From: an uncultured Lachnospiraceae bacterium
Lineage (GTDB): Bacteria; Bacillota_A; Clostridia; Lachnospirales; Lachnospiraceae
DNA: 11,490 bases
Assembly: GCA_902773195.1 (NCBI GenBank)
Contig: CACYDL010000209.1
Span: 1-11,490, forward strand
Direction: 5' to 3'
Shown here one piece after another: positions 1 to 6,465 of this stretch; the stretch's first letter is position 1; the number at the start of each line of letters is the position of its first letter. A model generated the notes under the pieces. It did not search any database. It saw only the letters and a program-made list of their open reading frames with translations, and was not told where the DNA came from. A program made the translations under genes and the position numbers.

Positions 1-26
1 ACGGAGAAGAAAACTGACGAATCAGA

Positions 27-57
27 AGAGGACCGGCGGTGAGCCGGTCCTCTTTTT
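27..57 (+). terminator. Rho-independent terminator of an upstream gene
   Basis: A perfect 11-bp stem (27-37 with 43-53, loop GGTGA) is followed by five T residues, the classic intrinsic terminator layout for rightward transcription. It presumably ends a gene lying mostly left of the window. One reading frame stops at 15-17, ten bases before the stem, which would suit such a gene, but too little is visible to call it. The hairpin also lies 28 bases past the plsC stop on the other strand. Its T-tract there is poor, so it may be only a partial terminator for plsC. A 14-bp GC palindrome at 65-78 sits between the plsC stop and this hairpin. Confidence 0.85.
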
Positions 58-80
58 CACGGGCGCGCCCGCGGGCGCTG

Positions 81-818
81 TCACTCCGCCATATTGTTGG
101 CGACCATCTCGGCCAGTCTGCCGCGGAATACCTCGTCGATGTGCTTCTGCTCCTCGCGGCTCAGATCGCCGTAGTACACCGGCGTCCCGTACTCCACAAT
201 GACGTGGGTGGGCTTCACCCTGGGGAACTGCGCCTCAAAGATGGCGGCGGTGTTGTTGAAGGAGACGGGGATGATCTTACATCCCGTCCGCTGGGCCGCC
301 TTGAAGCTTCCCCTGTGAAACTCGGAGAGCTGCGTCTGCACGCCGGTCTTGTTGCGGGTGCCCTCGGGGAAGATGAAGACTGAAATGCCGTTGTGGATGT
401 AGTCGATGGCCTTCTGAATGGTCTCAAAGCCCTGCTTCAGGTCATTCCGGTCGAGGAACAGACAGAAGAGGAAACGCATGTTCCAGGACAGAATCGGAAT
501 ATGCGCGAGATTCTTCTTCGCGATATAGCCGCAGCGGTTCTTCATCTGCGTGTAGCTGATGACGATGTCGAAGATGCTCTGGTGGTTTCCGACGAAGAGG
601 ACCGCCTCGTCCTCGACGATATTCTCAAGTCCCTTTACCGTGACCTTGACCCCGCAGATGAACAGAACGATGCGGAGCGCCGCCTGCACGATTCTCAGCA
701 TGGAATACTCCGCGGCGCGGGGATGGAACCGGCGGATCAGTGTTTCGACAAGCAGCAGCGGAATGCTGATGATGCAGTAGACTGCCGCAAAAAGTACTGC
801 CAGGATTGTACGGATCAT
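81..818 (-). CDS. plsC: 1-acyl-sn-glycerol-3-phosphate acyltransferase
   Basis: This is a PlsC-type acyltransferase of 245 residues, a normal length. It transfers an acyl chain to lysophosphatidic acid to make phosphatidic acid, the central phospholipid precursor, at the inner face of the membrane. Seen directly: a hydrophobic N-terminal segment (about residues 4-26); the HX4D catalytic motif as NHQSIFD (His79, Asp84); and the substrate-binding FPEGTR motif at 150-155 followed by further basic residues. The ATG at 818 follows a good AAGGAG ribosome site at 824-829 (read on the minus strand). The gene diverges from ispE and has its own promoter at 861-889. The family is clear. Which acyl donor it prefers cannot be read from sequence. 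Confidence 0.93.
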   Translation of the reverse strand: MIRTILAVLFAAVYCIISIPLLLVETLIRRFHPRAAEYSMLRIVQAALRIVLFICGVKVTVKGLENIVEDEAVLFVGNHQSIFDIVISYTQMKNRCGYIAKKNLAHIPILSWNMRFLFCLFLDRNDLKQGFETIQKAIDYIHNGISVFIFPEGTRNKTGVQTQLSEFHRGSFKAAQRTGCKIIPVSFNNTAAIFEAQFPRVKPTHVIVEYGTPVYYGDLSREEQKHIDEVFRGRLAEMVANNMAE

Positions 819-860
819 AGAAGCTCCTTATCGGGGTGATGGGATAAGTTAACACCTGTT

Positions 861-889
861 ATTATAGGTTCTTTACAGTCCGGGCGCAA
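861..889 (-). promoter_or_regulatory. Predicted sigma-A promoter of plsC
   Basis: Read leftward, a TTGCGC -35 (889-884) and a perfect TATAAT -10 (866-861) are separated by 17 bases. Transcription would begin near 854, giving a leader of roughly 36 bases that contains the plsC ribosome site. Confidence 0.7.
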
Positions 890-896
890 GTTGTCC

Positions 897-925
897 TTGC
901 TTCACGGGTGGCGAACGCATATAAT
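897..925 (+). promoter_or_regulatory. Predicted sigma-A promoter of the ispE operon
   Basis: TTGCTT (897-902) and a perfect TATAAT (920-925) are separated by 17 bases. Transcription would start near 932, giving a leader of about 80 bases before ispE. The -35 boxes of this promoter and of the plsC promoter are only 7 bases apart, so the two are back to back. Confidence 0.65.
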
Positions 926-1010
926 AATCCTGTATACAAAATACAATTCTGATGCAATCTCCGCGGAGGGCAGGCTCCTGCCCGGCGGAGTGCGGATTGA
1001 CGGAGGAACT

Positions 1011-1919
1011 ATGTATCTTCGCGCCACGGCGAAAATCAATCTGTCCCTTGACGTCGTGAGGAGACGGGACGACGGCTATCACGAAGTCCGCATGGTCATG
1101 CAGAAGGTGGGCATGTATGACCGGATCGAGATGAGGGCGGAGAGCGGCAGGCCGGGAATCCGGCTGGAGACGAACCTTTGCTACATTCCGAAGGACGAGG
1201 GAAATCTGGCGGTCAGGGCGGCCTCTCTGCTGATGCGGGAGTTCGGCGTCACCGACGGCCTGTATATCCGTCTGGAGAAGTTCATCCCCGTCGCGGCCGG
1301 ACTGGCCGGGGGGAGCTCGGACGCGGCGGCCGCGATGATCGGGGTCAACCGGCTCTTCCGCCTGGGGCTCGGAAGAAAGCAGCTGATGGACAGGGGAAAG
1401 CAGATCGGGGCGGACGTCCCGTACTGCATTCTCGGAGGGACGGCCCTGTCGGAAGGGATCGGCGAGATCCTGACGCCTCTTCCCGGCATGCCCTTCGTGT
1501 GGATCCTCCTGTGCAAGCCGAATATCAACGTCTCCACGAAGGAGGTCTACTCGGGGCTGGTGCTGGATGAAACCATACGGCACCCCGACGTGGACGCCAT
1601 GGTGGAGGCGATTCGGGAGGGAGATATCGGACGAATGACCGACGGGTCATGCATGTCCAACGTCCTGGAAAGCGTGACCGCGGGGAAATACCCCCTCATC
1701 CACGGGATCGAGGCGGACATGATCGCGGCCGGTGCGGAAAATGCCGTCATGAGCGGGAGCGGACCGACGGTATTCGGCATTTTCCGGGAGCGGGAGACGG
1801 CCGAGAGATGCAGAGATTATCTGAGAACGAAATATCCTTCCGCAAGAACCTTTCTGACATGGCCGGAGAACGGAGGAAGAGACAGGGATGACGGACCTGG
1901 ACGCAAGACAGATGAATGA
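1011..1919 (+). CDS. ispE: 4-diphosphocytidyl-2-C-methyl-D-erythritol kinase
   Basis: IspE is the GHMP-superfamily kinase of the non-mevalonate (MEP) pathway. It phosphorylates CDP-methylerythritol with ATP on the way to isopentenyl diphosphate. From the chosen ATG the protein has 302 residues, typical for the family. Visible motifs: AKINLSLDV at 7-15 with Lys8; GYHEV at 22-26; the glycine/serine-rich ATP loop PVAAGLAGGSSDAAA at 93-107; GADVPYC at 133-139 with the presumed catalytic Asp135; and the C-terminal SGSGPTVF at 248-255. The frame stays open back to a TTG at 891, but that lies upstream of the predicted transcription start. The ATG at 1011 has GGAGG at 1002-1006 and starts exactly where the family's conserved N-terminus begins. 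The last 32 bases overlap the next gene, so translation is probably coupled. Confidence 0.96.
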   Translation: MYLRATAKINLSLDVVRRRDDGYHEVRMVMQKVGMYDRIEMRAESGRPGIRLETNLCYIPKDEGNLAVRAASLLMREFGVTDGLYIRLEKFIPVAAGLAGGSSDAAAAMIGVNRLFRLGLGRKQLMDRGKQIGADVPYCILGGTALSEGIGEILTPLPGMPFVWILLCKPNINVSTKEVYSGLVLDETIRHPDVDAMVEAIREGDIGRMTDGSCMSNVLESVTAGKYPLIHGIEADMIAAGAENAVMSGSGPTVFGIFRERETAERCRDYLRTKYPSARTFLTWPENGGRDRDDGPGRKTDE

Positions 1920-2601
1920 GGCCGGAGAAGACGACTACATGCCTCTCCGCGAGGTGGTTTTTCTGAAGCTGAGAAGACAGATCCTGAGAGGGGACCTGAA
2001 GCCGGGAGAACGGCTCATGGAGATCGCCCTGGCGAACAAGCTGGGGGTCTCGCGGACGCCGATCCGGGAGGCCATCCGCAAGCTGGAGCACGAGGGACTC
2101 GTAGTCATGCTCCCGAGACGCGGAGCCCATGTGGCGGAGATTACCAGGCAGGAGCTCAACGACGTACTCGAGGTCCGCAGAAGTCTGGAGGTTCTCGCCA
2201 TCACCAGGGCCTGCGACTACATGACCGAAAAGGACATCCTGGCCCTCCGGGCCGCGGAGGAGGCGTTTGCGGTCAAAGTGGCAGGCAAAAACGCCGATCT
2301 CACCGCCCTCGGGGAGGCCGACGAGCATTTCCACGACATCATTTACAGGGGCACCAACAACCGGAGACTCATTCAGATGCTCAACAACCTCCGGGAGCAG
2401 ATGTACCGGTTCCGCGTGGAGTATCTGAAGGACAAGGATATCCGGCAGGTGCTTGTCAGGGAGCACGACGCCATCGTGAGGGCTCTGGAGATGAGGGACA
2501 AAGAGGAGGCGGTGCGCCTGACGACGCTGCACATCGACAACCAGTACAGGACGATCAACAGGGTGCTCGACGCGAGGGCAGAGGAGGGACGCCATGAGTG
2601 A
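1888..2601 (+). CDS. GntR-family regulator with FCD ligand domain
   Basis: This is a 237-residue transcription factor of the FadR/GntR type. A winged helix-turn-helix covers about residues 18-86, including the recognition region LGVSRTPIREAIRKLE at 52-67. It is followed by an all-helical FCD domain (about 90-222). Asp145, His149, His193 and His215 are placed like the metal-ligand set of FCD domains, so it probably binds a metal-assisted small carboxylate or similar effector. That last step is inference. The ATG at 1888 has GGAGGA at 1872-1877. An internal ATG at 1912 is possible, since the conserved part begins only around residue 18. It lies between ispE and murI with overlaps on both sides (32 and 8 bases). 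Its target and effector are unknown; autoregulation of this operon is the simplest guess. Confidence 0.9.
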   Translation: MTDLDARQMNEAGEDDYMPLREVVFLKLRRQILRGDLKPGERLMEIALANKLGVSRTPIREAIRKLEHEGLVVMLPRRGAHVAEITRQELNDVLEVRRSLEVLAITRACDYMTEKDILALRAAEEAFAVKVAGKNADLTALGEADEHFHDIIYRGTNNRRLIQMLNNLREQMYRFRVEYLKDKDIRQVLVREHDAIVRALEMRDKEEAVRLTTLHIDNQYRTINRVLDARAEEGRHE

Positions 2602-3427
2602 AGCCGTCTCAAGGGAGGCCCCGATCGGCGTCTTCGATTCGGGACTCGGAGGTCTCACGGTGGCCCGCGAGATCATGAGGAATCTGCCCAGGGAGAAAAT
2701 CGTCTATTTCGGCGACACCGCGCGGGTTCCCTACGGCTCGAAGTCAAGACAGACGGTTCAGCGGTATTCCCGTCAGATCGTGCGCTTTCTCAGGACCCAG
2801 GGGATCAAGGCCATCGTCACCGCCTGCAACACCGCCACGGCCTTCGCCCTCGACGTCGTGAGGGAGGAGGCGGGCGTGCCGGTGATCGGCGTGATCGAGC
2901 CCGGGGCGAGAGTCGCCTGCGAGACGACGGAAAACGGCCGGATCGGCGTGATCGCGACGAGAGCGACCATCGGAAGCCGCGCCTATGACAGCGCCATCCA
3001 CGCGATACGGCCGGACGTGACGGTGATCGGAAAGGCCTGTCCGCTGCTGGTGCCCCTCGTCGAGGAGGGATGGACCCACGACAGGGTCACGGAAGAGATC
3101 CTCATGCGGTATCTGGACGACGTGCTGGAGCACGACGTCGACACCCTGATCCTCGGCTGCACCCACTACCCTCTGCTGAGGAGCGCGATCCGGGGGCTGG
3201 TGGGAGACAGGATCCATCTGGTGAATCCTGCCTACGAGACGGCGGGAGAGCTGAAGACGATGCTGGAGAAGATGCATCTGGATTCCGATCAGCCGCGGCG
3301 GGAGGACGAGCCGACCCCTTACCGGTTCTTCGTGAGCGACGAGGCCCAGCGCTTTGCCGAATTCGCCAATTCGATCCTGCCCATCGACGTAAAGACGGCC
3401 AGGCTCGTGCCCATCGAGGAGTACTGA
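2594..3427 (+). CDS. murI: Glutamate racemase
   Basis: MurI is a cofactor-independent racemase that converts L-glutamate to the D-glutamate needed for the peptidoglycan stem peptide. The protein has 277 residues, a usual length. It shows the N-terminal FDSGLGG at 14-20 with Asp15 and Ser16, VPYGSK at 45-50, the first catalytic cysteine in ACNTAT at 77-82 (Cys78), and the second in GCTHYPLL at 188-195 (Cys189, His191). All key residues are present, so the enzyme should be active. The ATG overlaps the preceding regulator gene by 8 bases and is preceded by GAGGAGGG at 2581-2588. The stop is 2 bases before the next start, which fits tight co-transcription and coupled translation in the ispE operon. 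Confidence 0.97.
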   Translation: MSEAVSREAPIGVFDSGLGGLTVAREIMRNLPREKIVYFGDTARVPYGSKSRQTVQRYSRQIVRFLRTQGIKAIVTACNTATAFALDVVREEAGVPVIGVIEPGARVACETTENGRIGVIATRATIGSRAYDSAIHAIRPDVTVIGKACPLLVPLVEEGWTHDRVTEEILMRYLDDVLEHDVDTLILGCTHYPLLRSAIRGLVGDRIHLVNPAYETAGELKTMLEKMHLDSDQPRREDEPTPYRFFVSDEAQRFAEFANSILPIDVKTARLVPIEEY

Positions 3428-3429
3428 GC

Positions 3430-3846
3430 ATGAGCTGCGGGGCGCACATCAGGATCACAAGGACCGGGGCGGATTCCGCGAGCTTTGAGACCGACGGATT
3501 CTGCAGGAAAGTGTCCGGACGGTACCATGTGAAGTACGACGAGGATCTCAGCGGTTCCGGGGAGAGGACCCGCAGTCACGCGGTGATTACGGACCGCCGG
3601 ATCGAGGTGGAAAAAAAGGGAGAGGCGGCGGCGAAGCTGGTCTTTGAGAAAGGCCTGAGACACGTTTTCCTCTATGAGACCCGGTACGGCAGCCTGCCCA
3701 TGGAAATACGGACGACCGGGCTGTCCGTGCGCCATGCGGACGACGTCCTCACCGCGGAGATCTGTTACGTCACACTGCAGAACGGGGAGGAGCTGGAGAA
3801 CTGCCGGCTTGTCATGGAAATACGACCGGAGAGCGGGTGCCTGTGA
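3430..3846 (+). CDS. DUF1934 (YwiB-like) beta-barrel protein
   Basis: This is a small 138-residue protein resembling the DUF1934/YwiB family, which adopts a calycin-like beta-barrel and has no firmly established function. Family-like stretches are visible: SGRYHVKYDED near 29-39, the central LVFEKGLRHVFLYETRYGSLPMEI region near 70-96, and a closing run that ends LENCRLVMEI. No signal peptide or membrane segment is seen, so it is probably cytoplasmic. The start at 3430 lies 2 bases after the murI stop, and the ribosome site GAGGAG (3416-3421) is inside the murI end. The reading frame is open much further upstream within murI, but this ATG is the only one that fits the protein family and the spacing. 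It appears to be the last gene of the operon, and a hairpin follows about 60 bases later. Confidence 0.85.
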   Translation: MSCGAHIRITRTGADSASFETDGFCRKVSGRYHVKYDEDLSGSGERTRSHAVITDRRIEVEKKGEAAAKLVFEKGLRHVFLYETRYGSLPMEIRTTGLSVRHADDVLTAEICYVTLQNGEELENCRLVMEIRPESGCL

Positions 3847-3906
3847 CAGAGGGGCGGCCGCGGCGGGACAGAGGATGCTCTTTACAGAGAACCGGCTGAA
3901 GAGAGA

Positions 3907-3939
3907 AGGAGTCCGGCGGCACGATGCCGCCGGACTCCT
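3907..3939. terminator. Shared hairpin between convergent genes
   Basis: A perfect 14-bp stem (3907-3920 with 3926-3939, loop ACGAT) stands between the DUF1934 gene ending at 3846 and the leftward gene ending at 3956. Rightward it is followed by GTTATTCT and leftward by TCTCTCTTC, so neither side has a strong T-tract. Its position and very stable stem still make a two-way terminator the best reading. Confidence 0.7.
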
Positions 3940-3955
3940 GTTATTCTGCCGATGC

Positions 3956-4459
3956 TTATTTCTTTTTTGATTTTCCGGAACTGCTCTCGGAGGAAGAGAG
4001 CTCCTTCGTGGCGCGGGTTCTCCAGCTGGCGAATTTCGCCCGAAGTCCCTTCTTTTTCTTCTCCGGGACGGGAAGCTTGCCGCGGACGGCCTTCACATCG
4101 GTGATGTAGATGCCGGAGATCGTCGCCCTGACTTCCTTCTTCACGGGGATGATGTCGAAGATGGACTCGTCGGCGATCATCGTCATGATTCTGGGTCCGA
4201 TTTTGACCTTGACGACGGGAAGCTTGCTCCGTCTCATGAGCCTGGGCACCTGATCGATCACATTCTGGGGAAGTCCCGATTCCGTGACCCGCAGGCGTTT
4301 TTTGTCGATGACCAGCAGCGTGACCTGCTGCTTGTTGGCCTCCATCTGCTCCTGCTGGACGGCCTGCTTCTTCTGAAGCCGCTTTCCAAGGAAATAAAGG
4401 ACGACGAGCGCCGCCACCAGGACCGCCAGAATAATCAGTAATATCTGCCAGACTTCCAC
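3956..4459 (-). CDS. Membrane-anchored protein of unknown function
   Basis: The product has 167 residues. Residues about 4-25 form a single hydrophobic segment followed by GKRLQKKQ, which suggests an N-terminal anchor with the rest in the cytoplasm. A short, glutamine-rich and probably helical stretch follows (28-45). The compact middle domain (about 46-125) contains QQVTLLVIDKKRLRV, GLPQNVIDQVP, KLPVVKVKIGPRIMTM and a closing SGIYITDVKAV. The tail is lysine- and serine-rich and looks disordered. I recognise this layout from uncharacterised Clostridia proteins but know no function. Translation starts at a GTG, with GGGAGG at 4473-4468 placed 8 bases upstream. It has a predicted promoter at 4602-4630 and a long GC-rich leader. 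Confidence 0.8.
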   Translation of the reverse strand: MEVWQILLIILAVLVAALVVLYFLGKRLQKKQAVQQEQMEANKQQVTLLVIDKKRLRVTESGLPQNVIDQVPRLMRRSKLPVVKVKIGPRIMTMIADESIFDIIPVKKEVRATISGIYITDVKAVRGKLPVPEKKKKGLRAKFASWRTRATKELSSSESSSGKSKKK

Positions 4460-4513
4460 TTCTCTTTCCTCCCTTGATTTCGATACAGAAATATACTTGC
4501 TTAAACGCTGCGG

Positions 4514-4579
4514 GCAGTACTGCGCGGCACGGTTCGAATAAGCGCGGCGCGCTTCCGGTGAACCGCCGCGGCCGGCCGC
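4514..4579. repeat. Three spaced palindromes in the leader of the 4459 gene
   Basis: Three palindromes lie in line: GCAGTACTGC at 4514-4523, AAGCGCGGCGCGCTT at 4540-4554 (6-bp arms around GGC) and GCGGCCGGCCGC at 4568-4579. Their centres are about 28 and 27 bases apart. They lie in the predicted 136-base untranslated leader of the leftward gene starting at 4459. They could fold as RNA hairpins or act as protein-binding sites. Arms of TCCGG (4554-4558) and CCGGA (4585-4589) could enclose the last one. Confidence 0.5.
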
Positions 4580-4601
4580 ATCTGCCGGACAGACAAACTA
4601 A

Positions 4602-4630
4602 ATCATATCATGAAATGATTCTTCAGGCAA
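4602..4630 (-). promoter_or_regulatory. Predicted extended -10 promoter of the 4459 gene
   Basis: Read leftward: TTGCCT (4630-4625), a 17-base spacer, then TATGAT (4607-4602) directly preceded by TGA, which makes an extended -10. The spacer end and -10 start share the 14-mer TCATTTCATGATAT with the promoter of the deacetylase gene. Transcription would begin near 4595. Confidence 0.55.
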
Positions 4631-4735
4631 GACGGTTGCGCTGATACAAAGGGGCAGTCCCGCTCTTTATGCGGAGGCCGGATCGCGCCCGGAGGAGAGG
4701 CCTGCCTGCGTCCTGCCCACAGGATCAGCGCAGGA

Positions 4736-6181
4736 TCAGGCCTTGCCGGTCGCCGACACAGGCGTGGGCCGGCGGCTGTCGAACACCGAGTTGACGTCGA
4801 ACAGGCTCTCGAAGACGTTCTTCGAGGCCGTGCCTGAGAGGGCCCGCCACATCTGGAGACCGTCGCAGTCGATACGTCCCTGCCGGCAGAAGCCGTCCTG
4901 GATCTGGACCCAGTACTCGTTGGAGGCGTCGACGTTGGCGTAGAAATTGTATCCGATGCTCTTGAAATAGGCGTAGACCTCGTTGGTCGAGGCGTCGTAG
5001 GGCCGCCACGTCCCGATGTCGTTTCCGTGGGCGAAGATGATCGTATCCGTCGGCCCCGTGATGTTCGCCACGGTGTTCTGCCATTTCCCCTGATCGGTCG
5101 AGAGTGTTTCGACGCTCTTGTCCGTCACGCTGAGGTGGCCCCAGGTGTGGCAGGCGAATTCCCAGCCGGAGGCCTTGCAGGCCTCGGCGATCTTCTTGGC
5201 TTCCGCCACGTCGGTGTCCCAGTCGAACTCGGGATGGGCTTCGAGCCAGGCGGCCTGGTCGCGGTCGAGATTCTCGCCGGTCTTGTAGGCGACGTCCGTC
5301 CGGTAGCCGAACACGCCGTTGTAACCGGTCATGGCGATGAGGCCCCGCGCTCCCTTGTAGGAGGCGTCGGGATGCTCGTCGATGAAGGCGTTGAGCCTGG
5401 GGACGACGTCGTAGTTGCCGACGTCCACGTTCCCCTGGGCGTCGGTGTACTGAACCTTCACATTGCCGTTCTCGTCCAGCACGGCCTTGTCGCCGTAGCC
5501 CTTTCCCTCGTAGGAGTGGTAATAGCTCCAGTCGTCGATGGAAAGGACGTAGGGGTGCTTGTCAGCGGGAAGCAGGAGCGAACGGTTCTGTGAGAGGTGT
5601 ACCGTTCCGTCCGCGTCCGTCGTCTCGTTGACCAGATCCCGCATACGGACCAGAATCCATCCGTTCTCGTACATCTGACGGGTGATCTCGTCGAATTCCT
5701 CGATGGTGGTCATCCACGCGTTGATGCCGCCCACGGTTTCTTCTCCCCATTTGGAGGCGTCAAAGGCCCGGGCGGTGTCCACGATCAGGGAATGGTAGAA
5801 GATGTGGGGGACCTTGAGCGGATCCTTGGCCTCGAGCATGGATTTCGAGGCGGTGAACTTCGCGATGGCGTTGATGAGCTCCGTGTCGGTGTCATAATGC
5901 TCCTGCTGCTGAAGCAGGGCGATCGCGCCGTCGTAGTCGTAGGTGGAGGCGATTTCCTCTGCCTGGGCGATGATGGCCCTCTTGTCGGCGATCGCCTGTT
6001 CCTCCGCCTCGATCTCGGCCGCCTTGGCGGCCCGGATCCGGTCGTTTTTCTGCTGGTTGCTGTGAATCGTGCTGCCGACGGCGAGCGCCGTGACGGCCAC
6101 GACAAGAAGGATGACGCTTGTATAGATGATGCGAAGCTGCCTCTGACGGCGGCGCTTTCTGGATAATCGTCTGTTCGACAT
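4736..6181 (-). CDS. Membrane-anchored polysaccharide deacetylase family protein
   Basis: This is a 481-residue protein of the NodB-homology (CE4) type. Such enzymes remove acetyl groups from cell-wall or surface glycans outside the membrane. A very basic start (RRLSRKRRRQRQ) precedes one membrane segment (about 17-37), then a charged helical, probably coiled-coil stretch (44-78) and a short repeat-like helix pair (80-118). The catalytic domain follows. Asp216-Asp217 in LSIDDWSYY stand where TFDD is usual, and His345 and His349 in CHTWGH match the metal-binding HxxxH motif. FYHSL at 128-132 and YNFYANVD at 411-418 are typical of the Clostridia branch. The metal ligands are kept, so activity is plausible although motif 1 is altered. 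ATG 6181 has AAGAGG at 6193-6188. No clear terminator follows; the promoter is at 6215-6243. The substrate is unknown. Confidence 0.85.
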   Translation of the reverse strand: MSNRRLSRKRRRQRQLRIIYTSVILLVVAVTALAVGSTIHSNQQKNDRIRAAKAAEIEAEEQAIADKRAIIAQAEEIASTYDYDGAIALLQQQEHYDTDTELINAIAKFTASKSMLEAKDPLKVPHIFYHSLIVDTARAFDASKWGEETVGGINAWMTTIEEFDEITRQMYENGWILVRMRDLVNETTDADGTVHLSQNRSLLLPADKHPYVLSIDDWSYYHSYEGKGYGDKAVLDENGNVKVQYTDAQGNVDVGNYDVVPRLNAFIDEHPDASYKGARGLIAMTGYNGVFGYRTDVAYKTGENLDRDQAAWLEAHPEFDWDTDVAEAKKIAEACKASGWEFACHTWGHLSVTDKSVETLSTDQGKWQNTVANITGPTDTIIFAHGNDIGTWRPYDASTNEVYAYFKSIGYNFYANVDASNEYWVQIQDGFCRQGRIDCDGLQMWRALSGTASKNVFESLFDVNSVFDSRRPTPVSATGKA

Positions 6182-6214
6182 GAAGTACCTCTTCTTTCGC
6201 GGTAGTTATATTTC

Positions 6215-6243
6215 AGTATATCATGAAATGAAAACAGTGTGAA
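6215..6243 (-). promoter_or_regulatory. Predicted extended -10 promoter of the deacetylase gene
   Basis: Read leftward: TTCACA (6243-6238), 17-base spacer, TATACT (6220-6215) with TGA just ahead. Both boxes match the sigma-A consensus at five of six positions. Transcription would start near 6208, giving a leader of about 27 bases with the ribosome site. It shares a 14-base block (6218-6231) with the promoter at 4602-4630. Confidence 0.7.
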
Positions 6244-6307
6244 CCGAAAGAAGCGCGGGGGAGGACACGGGAGAGGGCGTCTCCGCCGCGCCATCGGCGG
6301 CGCCGGA

Positions 6308-6336
6308 TTTTCAGGAAAACCAATATGTGTTATAAA
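6308..6336 (+). promoter_or_regulatory. Predicted promoter of the M20 amidohydrolase gene
   Basis: TTTTCA (6308-6313) and TATAAA (6331-6336) are 17 bases apart, and TGT directly precedes the -10 box, an extended -10. Transcription would start near 6343 and give a leader of about 120 bases that contains the tandem repeat at 6357-6424. Confidence 0.5.
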
Positions 6337-6356
6337 TATATCGATAGATCAGAGAA

Positions 6357-6424
6357 ACAGCGGATCACAGAGAAAAACAGGCCAAAGAGAACAGCGGATC
6401 ACAGAGAAAAACAGGCCAAAGAGA
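6357..6424. repeat. Perfect 34-bp tandem duplication
   Basis: Bases 6357-6390 and 6391-6424 are identical 34-base units, each beginning ACAGCGGATCACAGAG and rich in A and G. Degenerate fragments flank them (GATCAGAGAAA at 6348 onward; AAGCAGACCAAAGG near 6426-6439), so an older array of more units is possible. It lies in the untranslated leader of the M20 gene. The unit length is not a multiple of three, so the two copies would be read in different frames, which speaks against it being coding. Confidence 0.9.
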
Positions 6425-6465
6425 AAAGCAGACCAAAGGAATACAGGAAGGCGGAGGCGGAGACA

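Noticed and set aside
891..1010. Forty-residue N-terminal extension of IspE from a TTG at 891
   Set aside because: It begins upstream of the predicted -10 box, has no family similarity, and the ATG at 1011 has a good ribosome site.
4720..4739. Short repeat CAGGATCAG twice at the deacetylase gene end
   Set aside because: Two nine-base copies spanning a stop codon are too short to mean much, and no T-tract makes them a terminator.
6283..6300. Hairpin CCGCCG/CGGCGG followed by TTTT near 6308
   Set aside because: The T-run is eight bases from the stem and no rightward gene lies upstream that would need a terminator here; it is more likely a chance GC hairpin.
6325..6465. Forty-seven-residue N-terminal extension of the M20 enzyme
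   Set aside because: The stretch is a tandem repeat whose unit is not a multiple of three, has a skewed Lys/Arg/Glu composition and no family match, and starts within the predicted -10 region. ATG 6466 has a proper ribosome site.
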